From Stieleria bergensis (GTDB taxonomy: Bacteria > Planctomycetota > Planctomycetia > Pirellulales > Pirellulaceae), in contig CP036272.1 in NCBI GenBank assembly GCA_007745635.1, positions 592,772 through 656,771 on the forward strand: 64,000 bases of DNA, in the 5' to 3' direction. Within the stretch, counting starts at the first letter, position 1, and each line of letters starts with the position of its first letter. The translations under genes and the position numbers were made by a program. Below are positions 28,964 through 41,400 of this stretch, one piece after another. Under the pieces are notes generated by a model. That model saw nothing but the letters and a program-made list of their open reading frames with translations, ran no database searches and was not told where the DNA came from.

Positions 28964-29485
28964 TAGGTTCTCCGAGAAATGTTGTGTTCGTCAAAAAATG
29001 AAGAGTGATCCCAGCCCCTGAGCACTCAATCCCTTTGGGGGTATGATGGAAGACCATTCGGGTTTCGTGTTTGGCCTGCTCTTCCAGCAGGCCGAGCAAA
29101 TCGAAAGGTCTTGGATAGTTCGCCGTCGAAATGACAAAACAATCGGAAATGGGTCAGAGCCTTAATCGTACTCAAATAAACAGTAATACAAGCTCAACTT
29201 AAGAAGTATTCAATGCAACATTCATGGATTGGCTGCGTAGTTCCCACAAAACAGACGTTCTAAAGGGGGTTTCCAAGCTAGCCCTGCCTGGATCGATTGC
29301 CTGTTGGACCATCAAGCTAACAAGGGGGACAGAATGGTGGGTGGGCCTTCGGTGCTCTTGCTAGTGGGTTGTCTGCCGTAAGGAGCGCGTTGGCGTCGTG
29401 GTTCTGTCCCGTTACCCGTCACTGTCCCGGTCCCCGTTGTTGCTCTCACAGAACCCGTCACCATTCTCAATCGCGAGCAGGTGTT
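28964..29485. other. 0.5 kb intergenic region with palindromic, REP-like sequences
   Basis: No gene seen. It contains an 8-bp hairpin GGCCTGCT-CTTCC-AGCAGGCC (29073-29093) and a 9-bp inverted repeat GGGACAGAA (29326-29334)/TTCTGTCCC (29402-29410). A further half-site ACAGAACC (29448-29455) is complementary to 29400-29407. These lie between the transposase start and the 3' end of the giant gene, and may be REP-type remnants or a terminator for the giant gene. Confidence 0.5.
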
Positions 29486-32400
29486 TTAGCCCCACAGCAG
29501 ATCTGCAGCGTCGAGCCACAGATGCTCCTCTTCTAGGAGTGACTGATCAATCAGTGTTTGGTGCAATTTCGCGGCAGCGAATTGCCGTCGCTGCCTGCGC
29601 TCGCTCAGCTCGTCACTGACCAGCATCACCGTCGTGGCGATTAATAGCGTTGTGACCAGCAAAGATGAGGGCGACTGCGGCCAATCACGCCCTAAGCGGG
29701 GTGCATGTCCCTCAATGACGTGGCTGACTGATTGATCAAGGGGCAAGTGGACCAGCGTTTCAGGGACAAAGCACTTCACGGATAAGGCGCCGGTGATCCC
29801 CGCGGCCATCTGGCCGTAATAGGCGTACTGAACCGCTGTCCGATCATCGTAGCCAGCCAATTTAGCGTATCCGTAACCCAATCCGGCGCCAGTTGCATCG
29901 AACAGGGCCGCTTTCAGGGCGTATCGAGCAGCGCCAGATGGTCCCTGGACAATTCGTCGCATCAAGGCCGCGCCACCTGATCCGGCAATCCCGCCTGCCA
30001 GCGAGCCAATCATGTATCGATTGGTTGCATCATCCATGGCGGCCGCTGTGGAGTAACCCAGCAGTCCTGCAGCCAGCCCGGCCAGCGCTCCCGATGGAAC
30101 TGAAAAACCATACACAGCGCTTAGGCCCACCGACCAGAAACCGATTCCCGATCCCATGAGTTCTCCCTGGATGTGGGCATCAATCACACCAGCGGCCATG
30201 CCAGCGGCGGCGTACCATCCGGCGGCGGGTGCCATGGCGAATGCGACCGTGGCAATGCCCACCGCTTCGATCGCGGTGGCAATCGTCTGGGATTCGATGC
30301 CAAAGAGCGTGCCATGGTGCAGCCCTTGCTGGCCTGAGGAGACGATCCATTGCCCGACGCTGGTGAGCCCGATGGCGTTGGTTGCCATCCCCGCTTGAAT
30401 GATCGCTTGGTTGCCCGCCCAGACCAGTCCATCGGCAATCGATCCGGCGACCGAATCAACCGCTTCGCCAACTGCGACGAAGGCGTCAATCAGCGGCGCG
30501 AGCATGTCCTGCAAGGCTTCCGTGCTGACCTCGGTTTGGTCGTTCTCGAATGCAGCGCTCAGGACGGGATCGATTCCCATGCCGTAAGTCAACGTGCCAA
30601 AGGAATCATTGTGAACGAGCACAAACTGGTCGGTGCCTGGCAAGCGAACAAAGTAGTTGTGAAACGCGGGGACACAAAAGTTGTAAACTTCCTGGTGACG
30701 GCTAAGATCGTTGCCCGGCGTCTGGATGGATAGCAGTTCGCCCGTGGAGGTTAACAGCTGATCGCCGGCTTTCAATTGACAGGCGTCTTGGAATCGGCCT
30801 GAGCCATCGGCCTGTTGAATAAAAACTTGGTGGCGAGGCGTTAACCAGAGTTGGCTTTCGCCTGCACTGATTGCCATCAATGGTTGTCGACCTTTGTGAT
30901 AGAGTTCTGACACGGCCTGGCAGCACAGGGTTTTCCGTGGCAAGTCCATGCACTTGACTCGGTCGTTCACCTTGATGGTCTCAATTCGCTTTGCTTGGCC
31001 ATCATGCATGAGCACTTCCGTGCCCGCTGGGAAACAGTACTGTCTTGCCAGTGCCTGTGCTTGGTCCGCGCTGCCAGCGAGTTCTGCGGCGCCACTGGCC
31101 TGGGTTCCACTGAGCACAGCAGGCAGCACCATCGCTGGCTCGCCTCGAAAGCCTGCTGCGGCCAGAGATTCTTTGGTGTTGGCAAAAACGGTGGCGATGG
31201 TTGTGGGGTGCACCGCGGGGATGCCTTGGCTGACTTTCGCGGAATGTGCTCCCAGATCGGTGTCCAACCAAATGGGATTTCCCACCGCAGCGCTCGCTAA
31301 TTGGCCTGGCAGGCCCGCTTGGTTGTCACTGCTGTCAAAAAAGTCTAGCAACTCAGCATAGCGATCCTGGCCCTGGACATCGACTTGGTCGACTCCATGA
31401 ACAAAATCCACTTCTTGAGCGATCACATGATCGATCTCTACGTCGATGCTTTGCTGATCGCCGGCCACGTTTCTCGAACCCGACTGCGATCCTGCGCTGG
31501 ACCAGCGGCGAGTTACGTGACCGGTGCGTTGATCACTTTGCTGACTGAACGAGTAGCTCTCGTCGCCGGATAAGGTGACGTCGTAAAGGCCACTTGGATG
31601 GGTTCCCGATTGAGTCAGCGTGTAGACATCGGTACCGGTTTCGGTGGAGGCTTCCTGTCCCAGAATATGGTCTGATTGGCTGTTTCGTTGGAACTCTTTG
31701 AGGCCCTGGCCTGATAGCGTCGCGGTCAATGCATCACCTCGATCAACCGACTGTTCAAATGAGTACGATTCGGTGACGTCGTCGGTTGAGTTTGCGATCC
31801 CAATGATCGAGTTTCCGGAGGTGAGCAAGCTTTCTGTGGTCGCTTGCATGCTTTGGTAATCCAGGTCACCATGATTGTGAGTGCCCCGTTGGTGTAACGA
31901 CTGGTCGCTGATCAGGTCGCCTGTTGTGCGGAAAATCCCCGTGATCACGTTGCCTTCATTGATAAGCGTTGCCGTGCTTTTCTGTGTCTGTTGCGCGACA
32001 TAGTCGGAGCGATCGTCGTTGCTTCGAATGGATTGAGTCACCTCACTTTCGAACGCCTGCTCACGTTCGCTTTGAAAGCTGCCCGTCCATTGATTCGAGA
32101 CAGACAGATCATCGATCACGGTGGTGCTTGTTTGCAGCCAGTCCAGGTTGTCGCCTGCGTCGGTCAGTAATTGCCGAGAAACGGTTGCTGCCGATTCCTG
32201 GTGCAAGCTGTCTTCACTAACGCCAGTGACCAAATTGGCTTGGCGCGAAGTGGTGGTCACTTCGTCCGAATCAATGATGGTTTCATAGCTTTCAGGACGA
32301 TTTCCCCGTTCGATCCGACGGCTGCTTGAGCGGCTTTCGGTTTCGCTGCTTAGGTTGCCTTTTAATTCATTCCGTGTTGTGATGGATTGAGCGGTTAAGG

Positions 32401-35400
32401 AGCTGTCAATGGAGACCGTGTCCGTGCCATTCTGGTACCAGCCCTCCTGTCGATGGTTGGTGGTTTGAGTCAACGTTTCAGTGATGGAAGCGTCGGTCGT
32501 GATTCGATTGCCAGTGATCAGTTGTTCGCTGGTGGCTGATTCTTCTAATTGGTTGTTCGTCGAATGATGCGGCCAGGTTGAAAGGTGACTTGCGGTTCCT
32601 TCCTGTGATTCATTCACATTCCGCTCATAGGATCCTGTCCATTGATTGCCTGTTTCGCTTGCGACACTTTGAGTCGTCAGCTGGCTTGAGTCGAGTTGCT
32701 GAAAATCACCGTTGCGAAGTTCGGCGTCACGAGCCTGAGAGAGCTCTGTCCGTTCGCTTCGCTCAAACTGTCCTGATAAGCGATTGCCGGTCGTCGTTTC
32801 CACAGAATTCGAGTCGGTCGTCATCGAGTCTTCGATCACCTGAGTTTGGTTTTCGGACAGCGTGTTGGTGTCCGTTGTCACGATGGCATGGCGATCCAAG
32901 GTGTACGTGCCACTGATGTGGTTGCCCTGATGCTGCTGAGTGGTCGTTGCCTTGGTGTTGGATTCACTTTCAATCAGTAAGGTTTGATTCTCGCTGGTCT
33001 GATGGGAGAAGCTTTCCGAGAGGGTCGTTGACTGCGAGTCAAAGTTTGCCTCACGCGTGTTTCCCGATTCGACTTCTTCGTGAGTCACCGATTCGGTGCT
33101 GTTGGATTCGACCCATTGGTCTTGGTTTTGTTGCACTTGATGAGTGGCGGTGTCGTTGGTGACAACGATCTGATTCACATAATCACCCAGCACAGCGTTG
33201 CCCTGCGTCGTTGTGTTGGATCGGTGCACCAAATCGCTTGTCAGATCGGTGGACAAGGTTTGGTTGGTTGTTTTCACCGTCGAAGAGGTCTCTTCGTTGG
33301 TCTCGGCGTTGGAGGTGTATTCGCCTGTGATTTGGTTTTCGCTGGCTTGCTGAGTGGTTTCGCCGGTGGTGTGACTGACCGAGGCAATGCTTTGGCCTTG
33401 GTTTTGTTCGCTGCGTTCTCGTGTAACATCGTGATTGTGCTGGCTTTGCCTGGCGAACACTCCCGTCACGACGTTGCCCGTGGAGTCAGACAGGAGAGTT
33501 GACTGGGAGGTTGTTTTTTCTGTTGTTTGCGCGCCCTGGTTGTCGGTTTCAGTGGTTTGAGTCAATGCCGAGGTGGACGTGGTGGCAAGGGTTTGCACGC
33601 CGGTGATTCGATTGCCGTTGGCAGTGCTGGTTTGCTCTTGTGAGCTATTGGCGGTTCGGTGAACCTGATACGTTTGATTGGAGCTGGTTTCGCTGACGGA
33701 TCCATCGCGCTGCAGCGTTGTTTGTTGCTCAAAGTCTCCTGTGATCCGATTCTCTTCGACTTGAACTTCATCGCGAATTGAATCGGTGCTGGCGATGTCC
33801 ACCACGGAGAAGCCCGCGTTGTTTTCCTGGGTCGTTCCTGCGGATTCGGTCTCGGTCTTTGTCAGCGAGGCGTTTGCCCCGGTGAAGTGATTGCCTTGAC
33901 TGGTTGTCGATGATTCCGTGGTGCTGCTGGATCGGTGATCTGCGGTCAGAGTCAGGTGTTCAAAGGTTTCAGAGAAGGTGTTGACGGCGTTTGATTGCGA
34001 TGTCGTGCTGTAATCCCCCGTGACACTGTCACCCAGTTCGGAAGCTGTGGTTTCGATGCTTTGTGTGGTGATGGAACGCGTCGCCGGTCCGGATTCATTG
34101 CTTTGTTCGCTATCGGATTGGTCCATCTGGCTTGTTGAGCGAGAGTAGCGTCCATCGATGCGGTTGCCGTCTTCGCTTACGACAGTCGTTGTTGACGTTT
34201 GATAGGCCGAGGTTGACTGCTCGACTTGGTTGCGAAGGGACCCGGTGGAGGATTCGTCGCGTGTGCTCTCGGTCGTGTCGCTGTACTCTCCGGTGTATTG
34301 ATTGCCGTCGCTTGTTAGCGACGTGATGGTTGTGACGCGAAGGTCTTGACCAGTGACCAGGGTTTGATTGACTAAGTCTCTGCGGATGATTTCGTTCGTC
34401 TCGCTTTCCGTTTGGAGGCTGAAGTCGCCCCCGATCCAGTCCGAGTTTCCTTCCGAAAGGCCGCTGGTCTCTCGCCTCACCGTTTCCGTCACGACTTCAT
34501 GATGGATTTGTTGCCGGTTGGATGATTGCAGAAGTTCATCGAAACTGGACTCGCTCTCATTTGTTCCCTGGATTTGGTTTCCCGAGTTCAGTGCATGGGT
34601 GTTGCGCTCGAGAGTGGCGGATTTGGTTGCCAGGAGCCCGCGATTGCTGGAGCTTTCATCCTGCTGTTCACTGACATTGGATTCTTCGCTGGAGCTAAAC
34701 TGTCCCGATAAAGCATTCTCAGTGATGGTCCGGAGGTTGTTCTCTTGTCCCTGGCGAGTCACAACAACCTGCAGGCCTTGGTTAAGTTGTGTTTCTGTGG
34801 ATTCGTAGGTTCGGTTGATTTGGAGGCTCGAATCAGTCTGGGATGTGAGTGAGTTTCCGGATCGCGTTTCATCCATGGATCGAGTCGATTGTTCGTCTCT
34901 GGTTACCGAGAGGGGGCCATTCGTCTCGGTGACATGATTGGCTTGTTTTACTTCACTATGGCTGTTGCCTGAGAAGACACCGCTGATCAGATTCCCCGAC
35001 GTGGAATTCGAGTACTGATGGGTTTCAACGAGAGTTGATTCGTTTCGTAAGGTTTTGTTGTTTTCCGTGGTCGTGATCGTCGTTTGTTGATGGCCGGAAG
35101 AGGATTCTTCATAGTCACCCGGGATCAGCCAGTCGCTGCGGTTGCCGGTGGATTCATAAGTGGTTGCTTCAACGACATCGATCAAGGACGTGCTGTTCTC
35201 GAGTGTTTCCTGGCGGGTGCGCTGGCCAGAGGTCGTGGTTTCGACCACATTGGTTGCCTCAATTGCATTGCCGGAATACGTTGAGTCCTGTGCAACCGAC
35301 TCCGTCACCTGAGCGATGACGATCAAGGGTTCCTGGGTGACGGTGGAATCAATCGTTGATTCTGTTTGGCGGTTGGCTTGCCCTGATCGCACACCTGTGA

Positions 35401-38400
35401 GCGAATTGCCTGTTTCCTGATCATCAAGGGTCAGTGATTCGGTGGCCGAGACCTGTTGAAGGTAGCCTTGATTGGAGGTTTGTTCGTCTAGTTCTGTGTC
35501 GGTTTGAGTCGAGGATTGCCGCGAATAGTCTCCGGTGATTTGGTTGCCAGTTTGAAGGACGGTGGTGTTCGTTTGTTCCCTCGACTCGGTTTCTGTTTGC
35601 TCGGTTTGGTTGGTCGAATCCGAGTTGCGTTTCACGCTGGTTGCGACGGATTCCTGGCGAGTTTGATGCCCTGTCACTGCATTTGTTTGTTGACGTTCGA
35701 TGCTGGTGGTGTCAACAGACAATTGCATCTCGATGAACTGTGACCCATTTTGGCTGAGTTCCTGTTGGTTGGATTGTGCGGTTGAAGTCCGTTCGGATTC
35801 AGCGGTTCCTAAAACGGAGTTGCCAATCTGTTCGGTCTCCGTCGTGGTTTTGACGTCGATCGTTGTGCTGACAGACAGTGGGCCGTTTTGTAGATGTTCT
35901 TCAATGACGGTGGTTGATTGCTCGGACTCGGATCGGTTGTATTGACCGGTGATTTGATTTCCAGAGGAGTTGCCGGTCGAGTCCGCATTCGATTGAGTGG
36001 TGGTATGGGAGGTGCGGGGCAGATTGCCGGCGGTTTGATCAACAGTCGTTGTCACATCGGATTGCCATTGTTCATCGAAGTCGCCCGTGACCGCATTGCC
36101 GCTGCGGTTGGTCGTTGTGCGCACCGTGCCGTGCTGGCTTGATTCGATGTTTTGCGTCAACTGCTGTGAGTTTGACTGGGTCGCGATCGTTTGTTCGACG
36201 GTCTCTTCGCTAGAGAACGTACCCGTTGCCGTATTTCCCGTTGTATTGGTGCGGCCGGACACTGAAGTCGTCTGCTGTAGGTGAGTTGTTTGGGTTCCCT
36301 GCCACTGGGATTCGGATTTGTCTTCGTCTGACGTTGTTGTGCTGCGCTGGTGATAGCTTCCATCGAACGCGTTGGCGGTCCGCGTTTGGTCCGTTTGCAC
36401 GGAAAGTTGCACGTTCGTTTCGGCGACAATGCCTTGATTGCTGGAATCCGTGTCAGTCTGAACCAACTGGCGGATTTCGGTTGTGCTTTGCTGGTCCCCA
36501 CTGGCTGCATTGATGACGCTTTCGGTGAAGCGATCGATTTCCATGCTTGAGGTTGTTTCCATCACACGCCCTTGGTTTACCGTTCGGGTGGCCTCCGCGG
36601 TGGTTTCTTCACCGGTCAGCGTGATCTCGCTGATCGCGGTGTGGCGATCTCCACGTTCAACCTCTCGCTCGTAGGATTCGATTTTCAGGTCGCTGGTCCG
36701 CTGTTGAGGGTGCTGGCTGGACTGGCTTTCAGTGTTCAGGGTTGTCGACCGCACCGTGCTCGCATAAAAGCTTCCGTCGGTTAGGTCATCCTGACGCTGC
36801 ACATTGGATGTTGCTTGACTGGCACTTGATGACGTCAGCGTCATGTCGAAGTGTTGCACTTGATCGATGGTTTCAGACGACATGTTGCGTTGCGTTTCGC
36901 TGCTGGCTCGGCCGGAGATCTGATCCCGATAGCGGAAATCATTTTGAGTCGTGCGAGTTCGCGTCCCCGTGATTTGTTGTCGGTCCTGTGGCAACATGTG
37001 CCCGTCGGCAATGACCAAGCTTTCGAACGAAGCGGTTTCAATCACGTCCTGCAGAGGCGTCAAGTCAACCGGCGATGGTTGCTGTGGATCGCTGGGCAAA
37101 CCACCGCTGTAGGAGAGGCTGATTTGCTGAGAGTCCTGGATGGTTTCCGATCGTTGTGAGGAATGTTTGGTGACTGCGTCGCTGTACGCGCTGCCGGTGC
37201 TGCTTGAATCGGTGATGGTATGGATGGTTTGAGTTTGTGATTGGTTCTCAGTGGTTTGCGTGGTCACTTGTTGGCTAGACGAGCTTTCGGTGGAATGGCT
37301 GATGCCGGTGAACTGATTGTCGCTGCGCTCGGTCTGTTGCGTTGCAGTGGTGGTCGTCCAGAGCAGGGTTTGGCGATCGGCCAATTTGGTTTGCTGTTCG
37401 ATGGATGTTTCTGTTTCAAGATCGACTTGCTGAACTGATTCACCGGTGAATCGATTGGCTTCCGTGTTGGAAGAGGTCAGGGCGGACACGGTTGACTGGG
37501 ATGTGGAGACCGTGTTGCCCTGCTGTTCGTTTTGTTCTGTAGAGGACTGCTCGGATCGCATCGCCGTTTCAATCAGATCACCCGAGTGGGCGTACAGGAT
37601 TGCGTTAGCACTGGAGTCAAATGAAAACGTGGTCAGTGAGTCGGCAACTGTCGCTTGTTGAGCGACACGCTGCGAGGTCTTGCCGTGGCCAGATTCGGCC
37701 GTTCGCCGATGCGTGACTCCAAGTCGCACGTCACCGTGGCCAGTGACTTCGGTTTGCTTGGAAGTGATCGTGCGACCGTTCTGTTGCCGGCTGCCGAGTA
37801 CGAAGATCGAGCCAATGTCGAACTGCTGAACATCGATGGTGCTTTGCGAGTAGCGTTGGAACTCGAACGTTCCGGTGCGATCGTTCCCGGAAGATTGGTG
37901 AGTTGATTCCACGTGGCTGGACGTTGTGGATTCTGATTGGCCTTGCCCATAGGCTGATTGCGTGTTCGTCTCTGAAGTGCTGGTTTGTGTGTCAATGATG
38001 TCAAAGACACCTGTCATTCGATCGCGTGAGTGTCTGGTGGTTTGTTGGCCGGTGACGATCGATGACACGTTGTCTTGCTGGCCAGCAATCTGTGATTGCG
38101 TTGATTCCACTTGTCGCAACTCTGTTTGGCGAACGGTTAGCGAATCGCCTGCAAAGAAACCGCCGGTTTGTTTTTCATCCCATGTCGTCGTGGTGTCGAC
38201 CTTCGATTCTTTCGCAAATTCGGTGTCAGCGTCGTGCAGGATTTGCGTTTCAACAATGACATCCGACTGCCCATCAACGGTGAAGTAGTATTCTCCGTCG
38301 GTGAAGCTCGCGTCAGAGTCATTCAGAGTACCGCCTGTGCGAGTGGTTTGCTGGAACGCCGATGTCGTGGTCTGTGAATGCTGGCCTTGGTTAACACGAT

Positions 38401-41400
38401 GGCTCGATTGATCGGACTGACTGCTGGTGGATTGCTCCACGAAGAAGGTTTGAGACTGGGCATCAAAGGTTTTGTGGAGTTGGTCATCAACGGTATCGAT
38501 TCCGCTTGAAACGGTTTGCATTGGCCCGTGAACGTCGATGCGATTGACCAATTCGGATGTGCTGTCGGTGTCGATCGTAAGTTCGTAGTCTCCAGTGGAT
38601 TGGATCGTTCCATACGAATGACGGTCAGACTGAAGATGGCGTTGTTCTTCGAAGCGATGGATCGCGTTGCCGCCTTGTAGAAAGGATTCACTGACGCTGT
38701 TGATCGCCCAGTCACGATGAATCTGTTCGCCATCATCGCTCCATTCACGCAGTGTTTGCTCAGTGCTTTGTTGTCCTGATCGAAAGAAGTCTCCTAAGTC
38801 AGTGAGATTGGCCCCTGCGATTAGTGATTCGATTTGGCCTTCTAATTGAGGTGAAAACAGATTGGTTCCAGACGTCTGATAGACCTGTGTGTCACTGGAG
38901 GTGAGCTGCCAGTCAAATCCTGCCGTGCCCGCGTTCTTTTCATCGATAAACGAGCGTGCCAGCGAGCTGTGCATCGTTGCTTGTTGCCCTGCTGAGTCGA
39001 TCTTGATGGCCGAGTCAATGGAAATCTGTCCATCAAACGCGGTTTGATAGCCCTGCACGGTAAAGCGATCGGGAGAGAAATTGACTGCGTCTAGGCTGCC
39101 AAACGCCAGCACCTTGCGAACATTGATCGATGTGCCGTCGGCTTCGTCACGCCGGTCAGGAGTGCCGCTTCCATCGTTGCCAGCTTGTTGAAGTGCAAAC
39201 GAATAAGCGAACGCTGCCGTGCCACGAGACAGCACTTCGTAGGTTCCACTTGCCCGATCGACGACGGCCACGGTGCGTAGGCCCAGTGAGGTTGGGGCGG
39301 TCGTGGATTGTAGATCCACAGCATCGCTTTGGCGCGGTGCAGATAAGTCAATGATGAGATTAGCGTCAGGTTCGCCGATCGCTGCGGGAGCCTGCGGTGA
39401 TGCATAGCTTTTCACCAGGGGTGGAGACTGGGTTCCATCGAGTTCATCCAGCAGTAATCGTTCGATGTCCTCTTCGTTGGCAACATTGACCACGTTGGCC
39501 AGAGAGACAGCCACGCCACCGGTGCGATACTTGTTGTCGGTGATCTGGACTGTGATCGCATACGGGCCTTCGCGTTGATACTGATGATCTGTGACAACTT
39601 CGAAGGTCAGCGGAATGGAATTGCCAGCGCTGTCACGTTTTGGAATGACGCGTCCGATTGCTTCATTGCCGTCGCCAAAATCAATTCTGGCTTCAAACTG
39701 TGACGCAGACGCATCTGGGTTCCCGGCAACAAAGGAGGCGACCGCCGCAGAACCGGCGCGTTGGGCACTGCGGTTTTCGCTTAGTGGACGCCCCTCCAGG
39801 GAATAGATCACGTCGCCGGTGGCGTAAATCGGTGCTGTGCCCCGAATGATGCGATCCGAAGAGACGAACGCGACTTGCCCGCTATTGTTGACCACGTCAA
39901 AGCTGTCGATCGAGTCAATCGCCCCAATCCCCGGCAGAATCTCTCCAAGATCAACGATCTTGGAATGTCCAAGGTAATGGCTCTCTGGCAACACACCGTC
40001 GGCCGATGAATCGTCGTTGGACGGAAAATAGAAACGCGTCGAATGCAGTCCCTGGTTGCCATCTTGATCCTCGGCCATGAACGTAATGGTTAAAAACGGT
40101 GTGCCGTCTGGTGTTTCAGCATCACTGCCGATGATTCCCGCAAGTCCCGTTTCCAGATCTTCGTCCGAGTCCTGTTCATGCGGCTCTGAGGGAGCTTCAC
40201 CGTTTGATGTGGAACCGCTTGGCGACGGCGCCGGACTGATTCCTTGTAAGCCATTGATCCCCAAGGGGCCGGGCAGAAAGTCTTTGATCGCGCCGATCCC
40301 AATCCCATCGATGGAGACTTCGTTGGCGTCGACAATGGGGTCGTTCGAAACTCCTGCGACCTTTGTCCAGTGGCCTGATTCGGGATCAATGGCGTACACG
40401 CCGACCCCGCGCGGCCCGTCCGCGACGGTGGCAATGTACCCGTGATCACTAATGGCCAGTTGACCATGAAGCGGTGACATGCCAAGGTCAAAGACATTTC
40501 CGTCGATGTCCATTCGATAGGCTTGTCCATCGCTGACAAAGACACTCCAGCCTGAATCCGAGATCTGCAAACGACTGACCGGACGATCAATCGGAAAGCT
40601 GGCGAAAGGAAACTGTCGATCTTGGCTGAAGGTAACTAACTGCAAGCCTGCGTCGGTTTCCGAGTCATTGGTTTGCGCAACAAAGACACTTTGCCCAAGG
40701 TTATTGACGGAGATCGATTCTGGATGGATGACATCGAACGGAGTGACATACAATCGATCGGCAAAAATGGGGATCAACGATGTTGCCAACGCGGCGGTTC
40801 GAATGCGATCGAGATCATATTCACCCGGTTCCAGCAGAGCGTTCCAAACGGGATCGACGGGGGTGTAAAAGGCACTTGCCCAAACGGGATCGTAGGTCCA
40901 GATCCGTGGGACCATCGTCCAAGACAACGTCAACGAAGCGCCAACGGCACCGGGCAGAACTCCCGCTGTGGTCAATGCCATCATGTCCGCCCACTTGGGA
41001 TCACCCCACCGTAGGCCCGCCGCCGCCATCCCTGAATCGCCGACCGCGACTTGATACGGGGCCACAAACGATTCCTGTCCTTCACTGGTTAAGGCTGGCT
41101 CCGCGTTCCACAGTTCCGCATAGCTAAGGGCAAGATCAACCTCGTCTAAAACAGGAGTGCCCATGGCAAACAAGCCTGTGACGGCTTTGGTGTTCATGTG
41201 CCGCTGGGCAAGCAACTGATTGGCATCGTTCAGTTGGACCTTGTCACTGAAACGAGCCATTGGCGAAACACTGTAGTCATCGCGCGGCGGTGGCGAGACC
41301 TCTGATGTCCCAAACGCAAATCGCTCTGGAACCAACGCCACCGAACCACTGTCCTCTGACCAGACATACAAGTTGTCACGCTGTGCCTGCGTGACACGGT

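Noticed and set aside
29489-30607. Polymorphic toxin effector after the Hint domain
   Set aside because: The post-Hint region is Gly/Ala-rich with a TM helix and shows no nuclease, deaminase or other toxin motif; no immunity gene is visible downstream.
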